Shown here: positions 22,541-35,000 of the stretch, in pieces
Position numbering within the stretch: the stretch's first letter is position 1
Layout: each line of letters begins with the position of its first letter
Source: Tethya wilhelma
Lineage: Eukaryota > Porifera > Demospongiae > Tethyida > Tethyidae
Direction of reading: 5' to 3'
Assembly (NCBI GenBank): GCA_964030475.1
Contig: CAXIPT010000001.1
Span: forward strand, 23,852,471 to 23,916,470
DNA length: 64,000 nucleotides
The notes under the pieces: generated by a model
Told to the model about the DNA's origin: nothing
The model's database searches: none
What the model saw: the letters and a program-made list of their open reading frames with translations, nothing else
Position numbers and translations under genes: made by a program

Positions 22541-23107
22541 CCACCTCTAAAAATTTAATGACAGATTCTCTCTCGTGTACTGAATGCTGATGGTCAATTA
22601 ATATACATCCACAAATTCAACCAGTAGCTGGTCTGCATGTGGGTGCACTTTCTGCCTCATTCGTCTTTATATAGCCAAACACGATAATTCTAAAAAAATT
22701 ATATTGGGAATAAATTCGTGTTTTTGATTGGGAAATCATTATATCCCCCAAAGTATACAACAACACAATGTCATGCATGCACCAGACCTGACAGGTGCAC
22801 ACAAACACATGCACCTACATTGCTAATTGTTTGGCATGCATATGCATGCATAACAATGAACTTCCATATATTGTAAAAAAATTGTTTACCGTTATAATTC
22901 TATCAACTTCATAGAGATATTCGTCATGAGAGGCAAACATACCAAGCCAGTGGTGGATACATATGTAGACTGTTTTTTTTGTGGCACCATCTGATCATAA
23001 TATTTTGTGTTATGCATGTAAATAATGAGTTAGCTTGTGTCTAACTAGTTAATAGCTAGCCTAGTGTGTGTATTAATTATTTCAATGATAAAAATGATGT
23101 TATTAAA
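22541..23107. other. Upstream region of the receptor-like gene
   Basis: No gene. Should contain the minus-strand promoter of the receptor-like gene, but no TATA placement can be defended. Contains the short palindromes GCATGCATATGCATGCAT near 22835 and CATGCATGCACC near 22773. Confidence 0.4.
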
Positions 23108-23245
23108 GTGAAATTAGACATAATTGTATTCATGAACTACATGACCATGAATCACATGATCATTAATCAGTGGCACATGCACCTACAGACAGGCTGAGTG
23201 GAGACATTACTCTGAATCTATCAAGTACCATCCCAGTAAGGTATG
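23108..23245 (+). promoter_or_regulatory. Second copy of the TRIM-NHL upstream/5' UTR block
   Basis: Matches 14172-14400: GAAATTAGACATAATTGTAT, CATGACCATGAATCA, CTGAGTGGAGACATTA, and a donor CCAGTAAG|GTATGTCTTT at about 23241. A further partial copy of the exon end (AGTACTCCCAGTGAG|GTAC) is at 23687-23703. It may supply the 5' UTR of the TRIM-NHL gene starting at 25654, across an intron filled with repeats. Confidence 0.5.
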
Positions 23246-23857
23246 TCTTTAATATGCATACATAATTTGCAAGTGCATTTGTATCAAGAAATGGTGCATG
23301 GGTCTAATCAAGGGAGTGTTCAGTAAGGGTAGAGAAGTTCTGGCTAGCTTTTTTGTTAACTTTCAAATGGGTGGGAATTTAATTCTGTCCTGTTCATGGC
23401 ATGACCACTCTGGAGCTGTACATGAAAACCAAAGAAACCATTTGCCAAAGCTCAGAGTCCTGTATAACAAGAAATCCCCCCTCCACTGAGTGGAGAGATC
23501 TATTGGTATGTAGCTAGTGTATTGGTGCCTGTAAGTGAAATTGGAATTGAATTATGGCAAAGAGTCACGGATGGGGTGGGGAGATCCTTTTGGGCATTGA
23601 GAGGGTACTGCATGAGAGTATCAGATAATCTATAGGCCTATAGTGACTCATCAATTCATAATTATACAACCAGCATGCATGTGTATAGTACTCCCAGTGA
23701 GGTACTAGGTATGTGTGAATGCATGCATACCATAGCTGCAAAAGAATGGTAGATGTAACCATGCAGACAGTACGCAATAAGGCTTAAGAATGAAGTTCTG
23801 ACTGTACATTTAATCAGATACTTTTGCATGCATGTTTCAGTGCTAAAGTTATAGGGT

Positions 23858-24460
23858 TTTTTTTTTCTTTTTTTTTTCTATAAAAATTCTGCATGACAAA
23901 TATGTACAGCGCAAGGATACTTAGTTAGCAATAGAGCTATTTACAAAAGTACCCAACAACAACAACAACAACAAAAAACTAACAATAATAAGAAGGAATA
24001 ATATAAGTTAAGTAAGAACATAGTTTAAAACATTACACTTAAAAGTACTCAGTGAATCACACTCAACAAGTTCTCTGGGTAGACTATTCCAAATTGAAAT
24101 AATGTTTGGGAAGAATGATGACTGATATGCACGAGTTCTGAACTGGGGAAGACAAATGGAGGAAGGATGCATGGACCGAGTATTGTACTGATGTTCACGA
24201 ATTTGTATTGGTGCATATGGAAAGTCAGTTAGCCCTGTCATTATCTTAAATAAATGACATAAACCTGCTATAACTCTGTGGGCTTCCAATGAAGGTAAAT
24301 TAGCATCTGTTAACAAGTCATCGTAGCTAGTGTTCCAATTTTCAAAACATACTCGAAGAGCAAACTTTTGTACATCCTCAAGCTGGTGGATGTCTGTATT
24401 CATACGTACGGTAGTACGTATAGTAGGAATGGGCCGACTGTCCCATAGACACAATACAAA
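23858..24460 (-). mobile_element. 5'-truncated LINE (non-LTR retrotransposon) 3' end
   Basis: The minus-strand frame 24454-24008 matches the C-terminal region of non-LTR reverse transcriptases of the jockey/CR1/L2 sort. It has LEDVQKFALRVCF, ANLPSLEAHRVIAGLCHLFK and the closing pattern SFFPNIISIWNSLPRELVE. Nothing upstream encodes the endonuclease or catalytic RT motifs, so only the last ~150 residues survive. On the minus strand the element ends in an A-rich tail (plus-strand T runs at 23858-23880), the mark of target-primed insertion. An ACAACAACAAC simple repeat lies at 23956-23975, within the element's 3' UTR. Confidence 0.85.
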
Positions 24461-24599
24461 ATGTTGGCCACTATAAAAATCTAGTCAAACAAAACTAGAC
24501 CTTCAAAGTTCTCACTGACAGATTACCAACTGCATGCAAGTCTTAAAACACACAAAAACTTTCCGCAGCACTCGTAGAGAGCGCTAGTGGGAAGCCACC

Positions 24600-25017
24600 A
24601 TAGTGCCATTTTTAACTTACTTACGTACGTACGTACGTACGTACTTCCTAACTGACTTACTTGAAACTTGAAGGATTTCCAGAGAACCAGAATGTGTTGA
24701 GCCAACTTTGAGAGCACAAAGTAAGTTCTTTTCATGGGTACTACATTCCTTGATACTCGTTTTCATCATAAATAGGCCTAAACAAAAACTAGAAAGCTTT
24801 AAAACTTAGCGTATAAATTCATGTACTACAATGCAGCCATCTTTGTGGGTAGAGTTCAAAGGTCATTCATTATCTATGCACGTGGCATTATATACGCATG
24901 CGCATTAGCTCCCTCTAGCATACTGAAGTGCATGCATGTAGCTCCTACTCAAGCTTTTTGTAGGGACTTACCAGTCTCTGACAGTCTCCACACTGTAGTG
25001 TTGAAAAAAGTGAATGA
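24600..25017. repeat. Interspersed repeat shared with 53247-53600
   Basis: Begins with an ACGT tetranucleotide run (24620-24645), then CTTCCTAACTGACTTACTTG, CCAGAGAACCAGAATGTGTT and TCATGGGTACTACATTCCTT. The same order recurs after the assembly gap at 53247. The first copy is also followed by the 25018 MITE, so the pair is one composite repeat of about 0.75-0.85 kb. Confidence 0.8.
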
Positions 25018-25441
25018 ACAAGTAGTAAAAATTTCAAAAAAATAAGTAGTGTAGGAATGGGCAGTGTGGTAAAAAGTATTGAAACAAGGCATGGTCTCAA
25101 TTTCGGCACATGACTACTTCATTTTTATGTCCAACTCTTGGCTGGTAATCCAGTTTAAGTTATATACTTGTCTTTTATAGTTTACTCCATTATTTTAGTA
25201 GCCAAGTGATTAGCTATAATAATGTACTGAGAAATTTGAACCAATGCAGTAATCATAAGCTAGCTACGGTATTATTGTACAGATCATCGCAACACAATGC
25301 TGAAAATCCATAATTATAAGTGATCAAGAATAAAAATGAAGTAGTCATGTGCCGAAATTGAGACCATGCCTTGTTTCAATACTTTTTACCGCACTGCCCA
25401 TTCCTACACTACTTATTTTTTTGAAATTTTTACTACTTGTC
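25018..25441. mobile_element. MITE with ~110-base terminal inverted repeats, copy 1
   Basis: The left arm (25018-25129: ACAAGTAGTAAAAATTTC, GTGTAGGAATGGGCAGTG, CTCAATTTCGGCACATGAC) is an almost perfect reverse complement of the right arm at 25331-25441. The interior is about 200 bases and non-coding. A second, more diverged copy lies at 53600-53980. The near identity of the arms implies recent activity or gene conversion. Confidence 0.85.
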
Positions 25442-25545
25442 TGCATGTATGAGTAGATAATTGCACCCTATAAAAACTTTGAGGTATTATGGTATGCAAA
25501 CAATACTATGTCTATAGTAACTGCATGATAAGCATTTCCTGGATT

Positions 25546-25646
<101 letters not shown>

Positions 25647-25653
25647 TTCTAAA

Positions 25654-27684
25654 ATGGCCAAAAAACCAACTCCAAAGGAAGCTCTTGAGAAACTCAACAA
25701 CAAACTTGAGTGTACGATCTGTCTCACTGATTACACTGACCCCAAACTGCTCCTAGACCCCAAACTGCTCCCTTGTTTTCATGTCTTCTGTCAGAAATGT
25801 CTGTAGCCACTAGTGATCCAAGATCGTGATAGTCTCTCCCTACAATGTCCAATCTGTCGTCACTCAACAAAACTGCCACCCAAAGGAGTGGCTGGACTGC
25901 AATCTGACTTCCACGTGGAGCACCTGTTTGAAATACGAGATGCTTTTGAGAAGGCAAGCCAACCAAAGGAGACGAAATGCGAAAAATGCGAAGAGGACAA
26001 TGCCACAGGATTCTGTCGTGACTGTGGTGAGTTTATCTGTGATGGTTGTACCACTGTACATCGCAAGTGGAAGCAATTCAAGAGTCATGAGATTGTATCG
26101 TGTGAAGAGGTCCAAACAGAAGCTAACAACTTCATTCAGCCAAAGAAACAGGTCTCTTACTGTCCCAAACACAAAGAAAATGTCCTAAAGATTTTCTGTG
26201 AGAGCTGCTCTGAGCTCATCTGCATTGATTGCACAATAAAGCTCCACCACGGACATGACTATAATCTTGTATCTGATCTCTTTCCCAAACACAAAGATGA
26301 GATTATAGCTAGTCTACAGCCAGTGAAGGAACAACTCTCCACTGTCAACAAATCCCTTCAAGCCTTTGAAGAAAGAGCAAGAAAAATTGAAGAGCAGAAG
26401 ATGACCATTGAAGCTGACATTCACAAGGAAATCAGCTCTCTACAACAGCTTCTTGAACAAAGACGAACTGAACTCATTAGTAAAGTGGACCACCTCACAC
26501 AACTGAAGCTGAAAGCCCTAGCCACACAGAGAGATCAGGTGGAGCTAGTCCAAGTGAAGTTAAGCAGCTGTGTGGATTATGTTGAAGGAGGTCTAAAAAC
26601 AGGTACAGAGGAAGTCGTTGTGGTTACTACAATGAGTACTACAAACAGAAAGTACACACACCAAACCAACCTCACAGCTGAGATGGTCCACTGCAAGAGT
26701 AGATCCATAACACAATGTAGTGTACAAAGGCAGAAAGAAAGTGAGTACAACATCTCCTACCAGCCTACAAAAAGGGGCAAGCATCAGCTAACAGTTAGAG
26801 TGAAAGAGAGAGAAATAAAAGGCAGTCCATTTACTATAGCAGTTACATCATCACCACAGAATCTTGGACGACCAGTCAGAGTGATTGGAAACCTGAATGT
26901 TCCTTATTTTATAACTACTGACAGTCAAAATAAAATTATAATAATTGAACATGCTTCTCACTGCGTCTCTATGTTCAGTCCTGAGGGGGAGAAGATCGAA
27001 TCATTTGGAAGTAGGGGATCAAATCAAGATCAATTTATATATCCTACAGGTGTTACTGTTGATAATGATGGTAACATATATGTAGTGGATAACAACAATC
27101 ATCGTATACAACAGTTTACATCAGATGGGAAGTTCATTTGCTCTATTGGAACATGTGGCAGTGGTTCACTACAGTTTAGATCTCCAATGGGAATATCTAT
27201 CCATCCCCAAACCAAACGGATCTATATCTGTGACCAGCTCAATCATCGTATTCACATCCTGAACTCTGACCTGACCTTCCACAGTACCATTGGCAGTGTG
27301 GGAACAGGGAATGGAGAATTTGATAAAACAACAGACATTGCTTTTAATAGCAAAGGAGACATTTACATCACAGATTGCAAAAACAATCGTGTACAGAAAT
27401 TTAGTCAAGATGGAACATTCTTAGCAGAACTATCAAGCAAACAACAAGGAGAAACACTACATCTTCCATTTGGCATAGCCATAGACTCTAATGATACTGT
27501 CTATGTGAGTGAGCAGGACAGGAGTTGTATAAGTGTGTTCTCCGCTGAAGGAGAATACCTAACATCATTTGGTGGTAAGGGAGAAGCAGAAGGGGAAATT
27601 TATCACCCTCGTGGACTACACATTGACAAGAATGACTCACTTTTAGTGTGTGGAAAAGACAATGGTCAAATCCAAATATTCTGA
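25654..27684 (+). CDS. TRIM-NHL protein (TRIM2/3/71-like) with an in-frame TAG in the RING
   Basis: One frame of 676 codons, open except for TAG at 25804-25806 (codon 51). Order: RING (CTICLTDYTDPK, PCFHVFCQKC, then after the TAG CPICRHSTK), B-box1 (CEKCEEDNATGFCRDCG), B-box2 (YCPKHKENVLKIFCESC), coiled coil, filamin Ig-like domain (TAEMVHCKS, YQPTKRGKHQLTV, GSPFTIAV), then about six NHL repeats (PTGVTVDNDGNIYVVDNNNH, CDQLNHRI, ITDCKNNRV, PRGLHIDKNDSLLVC) to the stop. The family are E3 ubiquitin ligases and RNA-binding regulators. The TAG stands where the pseudogene at 15486 has CAG (Gln), and an 18-base tandem duplication (DPKLL repeated) lies just upstream. Possibilities are a null allele, a sequencing error, or re-initiation downstream giving a RING-less protein. 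ATG 25654 was chosen because the RING follows directly. It lies tail to tail with AASDH, 255 bases away. Confidence 0.8.
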
Positions 27685-27884
27685 GTAGCTCTACAACCAT
27701 GTTTGCCTCACAATAACAAGTTATTGGTAGAATATGTTATACCCATGGATGCATACTTATACATGTAGGCTGCAAACCAGCTATATGGATACCATTAATA
27801 TTAATTCATAGTTTTAGTAAGTCATGCATGCAGCTCTTTATTTGTTTTAGTTACACTGTTAACATGTAGCTATATTATTATTCC

Positions 27885-27890
27885 TTTATT
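27885..27890 (-). terminator. AASDH polyadenylation signal
   Basis: TTTATT on the plus strand is AATAAA on the minus strand, about 50 bases downstream of the AASDH stop codon at 27942-27940. Confidence 0.55.
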
Positions 27891-27939
27891 ACGTTACTTT
27901 GAGCAAACAATGATCAATTTTATATTAAATTTAACCCAA

Positions 27940-28990
27940 TTACAAACTTAGGCAGTAAACATAATCATCTCTGCTACCTACAACAACTGAGTTGTTCAGA
28001 ATCACTGGAGAGGAGAACACATCTCCAGGAAGTCTAACTCTAGCAAACACATCACCTGTTTGAGGATGGAGCAAACAAAAGAGTCCATCAGTTGAACACA
28101 CACAGACACAGGGGAGCATGTCAGCAATGGGTGTTGGTGACTCTTGGCTTTGGACTAGCAAATGACCACAGAAAGGAGTGGAATAAACTGGAGCTCCCAA
28201 GTTTGTTTTCCATTCCAATGTCAGTGTGTCTCCATTCCAGCAGTAGATGTGCTGGTCATGTGATCCACAAAATATGTAAGTTTGTTGAGGGATACCATTG
28301 ATTTTGGATTTAGACTCTGTCTGTGATTGAAGGTCAGTTTCATCTTTAGACTCAGTGTCATCTACAACTGGCCACCTTCCAACACAACAAGAGGAGAACA
28401 CTGACTGGGTTGTGGCTAGTGTGGATTTCTGTGAATGGGAGAAAGATGAAAGCTAGTGATCGAGTGTGAACATCTCTTTAGTAAGCAAAATAAATATGAA
28501 CGTCTATATGGACACCTTGACTGCATACCAAAACGGCACTCAGTTATAACTACCTACCAAGTGTCCTGTACTTGTAATGATGTACACTGCTCCATCAACA
28601 CATCCAATAATGGTTGTACCATCCTCAGAGAGCAAGGTAGGGGAGGAGAACACTGGTTTGGAGCACTGAAACGTCCAAACAACATTACCAGTATCCTATA
28701 GGAATTAAACAATACACAATGCAATGCATGGTCTATACAAACTACAGCCAAAATACAAGCACACAATATGCAGGACCAGAGTTGGGCAAAGTTCACTGAT
28801 GTCATGCATATACAATATATATGTAGTATTAACTGTTGTAGACTTACATACCAAATTTACAGCTGAGACTTTTCCCTGGAGAGTTGCTGAGTAGAGGGTT
28901 CGACCATTGCTGTTGATACATGGTGAGGAGAAACAAGACCCACCTCCAAGATACACCTTGTGAAGGATTTTCTTTTCCTGTGATGGAATG

Positions 28991-29058
<68 letters not shown>

Positions 29059-32000
29059 CACAAATTGTTATGTTGTGGACTGACTACTATTTGCTTAGCA
29101 ATACCGTATGACTATACACTAGACCTTTTGACATGATCATGTAAAAAAAATGTATTTACCATTATATCAACTCCATACAGATGTTCGTCATGAGAGCCAA
29201 ACCATATCAAACCAGTGGTGGGATCAGCCACAGGGGAACTCTTTATCGGTTCATGTGATCCAGGAAGAACTAGACACCAATGAACAGTACCAGATGAGAC
29301 AGTCAGGGTATACAAACGCCCACCATATGTTCCTGCATGGATGGATCAAACATTAATGTTAGTTGTATAATAATAATAATTTTATTATAATTATATATGT
29401 GTAGACTTCAAGTCTTGTAAGTATGGTATGTTTCTATGGGACTATTAACATGCAGCTGCAAATAATTAGGAGTTTATAAAATTCAACTTACTCACCCACA
29501 ACAATGTATTGTCCACACAGTGAGACACAAGCTGAAGACTCAATCCTATCATCCAGCTGAGTCTTCCACAAAACAGACCCAGAAGTGAACTCAATGGCAA
29601 AGAACCAGCCAGAATGTGAACCAATGTAGACTACAACAGATGACTGTTGAGTACTCTCTTCTGAGATGTGACTAGTGGTAGTGTACTGCACAACTAAAGG
29701 TGATGCATCCACACACTTGCCAGTGTTCACCTTCCATTTCACTTCAAAGGAAAAAGTCAGATTTGAAGTTAGACAAGAATTGAAAGGAAGAGAATTTGTT
29801 TGAAGCCTACAAAAGAGTACAAGGAACACTTGTGTAAATTTTATATAAATTTGTGCATGAAGTTTGTACCTAATTGTCAACTTACAAGCTATTGTGGAAG
29901 AACTGTCCTCTTCTCCAACTTTTGATGTCCAATGATTCAAGACGTATTCGTTTCGAAGATACGGAATCTGATATCAATGGTGGACTTCTTGAGGCTAATC
30001 GTTTCTTGCATTGGTCTCCTTTATCGAGATACCCTTCACCAAATACTGTATCAGTTTCATCAGTCTTTATTTCAGTTTGAATGTAAGCAACTACATCATT
30101 TATACTTTGAGTCAAAAAGTACTCGACTAGTTGTGGTAGCAATGGCTCTTTATCACTTTGGCCAGAGATAGTTTGGATCTCAGATTCAATGAGATTGGAT
30201 ACTCTGACAATGTCAAAAGAATTAGCACCCAAGTCAGTAAGATGCTCTTGACCAGTCCAGTCTCGATTTAGTCCTAAAACCACTGTCATTGCTGATCCTA
30301 TGATATCTTTTAGAGATTGTTGACTGAAAGTTTCGGAAGGGTTCACGGGTGGAAGATTAAGGTAAATTTCAGGAAGAGTACAATTTACAAGAGCTTTCAC
30401 ATCAACCTTTCCTAAAGGAATGAACAGATGAGTTCACAAGCAATCAATTCAATTATAAATTCTACCCTCTTACCATGAGTTGTCATTGGTAGATATTTCA
30501 CCAGTTTTACCTCATCAGGAATGCTATAGGTTGGCAGAACAGCTCTCATTTGAGAGAACATACATTGTACAGTCGTTGAAGATATACTCAAATCAGAGCT
30601 TGGTACTACAAATGCTACAAGGATACAGGATGTCGTTTGGGGAGACAGAGTGGTCACTGCACATGATGTTATTCCATCCAGAGTTGCAATAACCTACAAC
30701 ACAGTTTACGACTATCATTAACACACGACAAGCAGTAATGTAAAGTTGACAATATTACACAGGCTCTTAGTCTAGATAAGGTATAGTGCACATAACACTA
30801 GAATGTTACGAAAGAATTTGAATTTTTTTTTTTCTGGTACTTGGCTGGACTCGAACTCAAGACCTCCTGATTATTAACCAGATGCTGTTACCACTAAGCC
30901 ACGACTTCACGGGTACATTTGGCGATGGAACATTGACACTACTAGCCTAACTAGAGCCCCAAGTAAATCAGCCAGTCTTGTCATTAAATGCCTCTAGCCA
31001 GACAGCTCGGAGGACCTCGGTCACAGTTGGGTGTTTCATTGTCTTGTATACTAGCTACCCCTATGCATAAAGGGTGCGCACATTACCTGACCAGATACTA
31101 AAGTATCTACCACCTTGTGGATCGATCTCTACTGAGAGAGAAAGCTGGTCATTTTGGGTTGGCTGAGGCCTCTAGATAGATATATAATCTTTATAGTCGA
31201 TCTTTCGTGGGTACTCAATCAGTAGCTTAGTGGTAAAAGCAAGCACCTGACTATTGTAATTGGGAGGTCTTTAAGACTAGCTATATAGCTATACCTTTCT
31301 CTCAACATTCAATTGACACAGCAACAATTCTCAGTAATACCAACTACCTTCTCTATTGCCTCGAGATTGATTCTATGGCCCATTCGTTTCACTTGTCTAT
31401 CACAGCGACCACCATAACACAGCCTCCCATGAAGATCAAAGTACCCTACATCTCCAGACACTCTCATCAGTCCTGAAGTAACATAGTCTTCTCCTTCCAA
31501 TACACACACCCGATAGTCACCACCTACATGCATGATAATAATGACAATTATAGCCATCATATACGTACTGCTTGAACGTCAATGAATGTGGCCTATATAT
31601 GCTGATTCATTTGGCCTAATTTATAAATCTCGCTTCATGCCATGCATGCTGGACTCAATTTGGAACCATGATATAATTTTAATATGATAATACATATTAA
31701 ATTATACTGGTTCAAATTTAATTTCTACTTCTACCGTTATGAACAACTTTATTATAACATTGTATTATATAAAGATAACAATCCCAAAATGATCATACAC
31801 ATTACACATGCAGTTACTTTTTTGACTCAATCAGAAACTGAAAGTAAACTTAGACTATTAAACACTGTTGTAATACAGTACTAGCTATATTCACACTTAT
31901 TGTTCTTCTTCGAAGCTTCTTTCTAGCATTGCTCCCCTCCCTTCACTTGGACAAGGAGTGCCATGGGAGTACTCATTGGTAATAGCAAGACTCAAATCTT

Positions 32001-35000
32001 CATAATCATGATCTTGATAATTTTCAGCCACAAGTGGGTGAGCATTGTAAGCTGGATTCTCATGTCTGATAGTGTCACCAGCCACTGGCAGTGGAGGCAA
32101 CTCCATTGCTTGTATCCTAAATGGATGAATGAATGCATGTCAATAACGTATAATGGTACACAACCAAACATACAATAATCCATGAAAATTTAAAAGGGTC
32201 TATAATTTTACAAACAACCCCAAACCTAAAGGAACCCTCCCAATACCTGCTCAGGCAAGTATCTAATAAATTGGCAAAAGGCCGAGTCACTCATGGCAGG
32301 TGCATGCCTAGCCTTGAGAACTAAGACTGGTAAAAAGCTATGGCAATAGGATATATGTATAGATGCACATGTTGTAATATCAATTAATGGAATCTGATGT
32401 AATTTAAATGCATACTGGAATGTACACAGTAAGACTTACGCATTGCCTGGTAGGTTGTCCTTTTTCCGTAAAACGAAGACACGTCTAATTATCATAAGAA
32501 GAGCAAAAGCAACTGCACTGACAAGAATCAGCACTGCAATGATTGCACCAACACTGCTCCCAATTATCACTGCTCCAGACCTATTAGATGAGGCAATATC
32601 CATGGATGAAGTATCAAAGGAGTCTGTGGTGGTCTGAGAATCATGGTGCAAAGTTGTTTGAGGTATAGAAGTTTGAGGCGTAGGCGCTAAAGTTGTGCCA
32701 GCATCTGATTCAGTAGTTACAGTAATTGCTCCTAAAGTGGTTGACTGAGTCGTCATAAGTTCTTGAGTTGTCGGCAAATCATCATTGCACTCAGGACTAT
32801 CAAAACCTTCAACTATCACACTGCAGCTGGTTTCAGTGAAGAGCCTAACTCCATTAATAGTAATGACTTGACTACTGCTCGCCCATTGTTCAATGTACGA
32901 GATCAGTGGTGGAGATTCAGTGAGATCCTCCAGCGTACGTATGTCATTCAGTCTGGCTCGGAAAGTGACCTGCTGTGATGACTCAGGGAAACATTGAAGG
33001 CCACCATTGGTGATGTATTTAGCAGTTAACTGACTACAACCACATGCCACTATAAGTGCCTCGAGTACAGCTAATGTGATTTCATCAGATTTACTTGCAC
33101 CATCATCGACAATCCAATCAGGGCAATTTGGTACACCAGAGAGAACAATTTGGAAGATTGTACCTGGATTTCGTGAAGGCAATGAAAGTACATGATACTG
33201 TACAGGGTAGAAATGTGTGTATATCTGCATGGTATAACTGTTTTGCAGTCATACGATAAAGTAATATAAATCTTACTGATCAGAATTAAGTCGTGAACAA
33301 CACTTTGTGATATAATATCTTCATCGAGAAGAGAAGAACTAACAGTGGCATCGCATCTATACTGCCCAGCATGAAAAGTATCAAGAAGAACCAAACTCAG
33401 TTCACTTTCTTCTCCATCAGTGGAAAATACACTATAAGGTATAAATTGCCTGGGAAGGTTGTCTCTAAACCAGGAGAAGGTTATGTGGGGATTGAGTCGA
33501 TCAGCTCCTGCTACAGTACAAGTGAGGGAGTAGGTCCTGCCCAAAGTTGGTGCGATAGGGTAACCACTACTAACTATAGTGGTTGTGAGGACAGGAGCTG
33601 CATATGTTTATAAGCATCAGAATTAATGCATGTGAAAGGGTATAACCTTAGAGTATAAGTGATTTCACACAGAAAAGGTATACTAGTGACAGTCAAAAAT
33701 GATGCATGCATATGTGTGTAGCCCAATGACCAGTATCTATTATGGTGAAAATCCGATCATATGGATAGCCATTATTATCATAATTTGAAACAGATGTAAG
33801 TTACTATATAGTTGTGCATGTTACATACCCTGTATATAGAATTCAATGTATCTCATTTCTGTCACATTCCCCACTGTTACTGTACACGTGTAGTTCCCTT
33901 CATGAGATGATTGCAGTGGATCAAACTGTAAAATGCTAGACCAGGTATGAATGAGTTGAGAGCCATTAAACATCTCCTCAAACACTGCCCTGGTATCTTG
34001 ACTGTCGTTAGAAGGAAGTGTTCCATTGTCAGGAGGACCAGTCCACGAGAAAGAAGGTGTGCTTGGTGATTTAACACTACAGTTCATCTCATACCGTTCA
34101 CCAACAGTACTGTTACCAAACGTGATGATGGAGACACTATTAGACACTGTACATATAATTGTATAAGGCCATAGAAAAGCATGGAATAAACTAGTTTAAG
34201 TTAATTAGTAAGTTAACTTAATGGAATCAATGCCATGAATGCATATAAATCCTATATAATCACACAATTTGTACATTATGATATATACCATATTATATGC
34301 TTGCATGCATGCATGCACGCACAAAATACAAGCTGCATGGCATACAGGCATGTGCATGTATGTGCATGTGTGTGCACTGTAAACATGACATTATAAGTTG
34401 TGGACATGTTCTGTTATCATAATCTGGTGCTAGAAAATAAGGAAATGCTATAGTGGGAAAAACCTTTTGGCTATATTTAATAATTTAATTATCAGGAGGA
34501 GTATAGCTACGTACTATACACAGGCATGCACAATGACGTGTGAGGAGGATATAGTATACAAATTCCATAGTATATATACTTCCAGGAGCTTAGCAACGCT
34601 CACAAGCTCTTGATACTTCCCATGCACTTTGTACCACCTCCAACCATAATGTCAGCTCTTCTGGTTTTTCCAGCTAGGAGCAATGTTGTTTTAGTTAACC
34701 CTCAAAACCCGTAGTTAGTTATTGATTAGTTTTTAAACTTCAAGAAAAAGTTAGTTTTAGTTTAGTTAACCAAGTGTAAAAAAGGCTTAACTATAAGGGT
34801 TTTAGTTTAAATTAGTTAACTAACTAAAATTAGGTGTTTTGGGCATTTTTTGACTTAGTTTAGTTATTATTTTGACCAAGTCTTTATGATTTAGTTTTAG
34901 TTAGTTAAAAAAATGCCATTTTTGCTAAAACTAAAGGGTTTTTAGTTTTAGTTTTAGTTAACTATAAAACAACACTAGCTAGGAGTAGCAGGCTCCTCTG

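Noticed and set aside
30835..30906. Possible functional tRNA gene
   Set aside because: Boxes A and B and an anticodon arm are visible, but the acceptor ends do not pair. A tRNA-derived SINE fits better.
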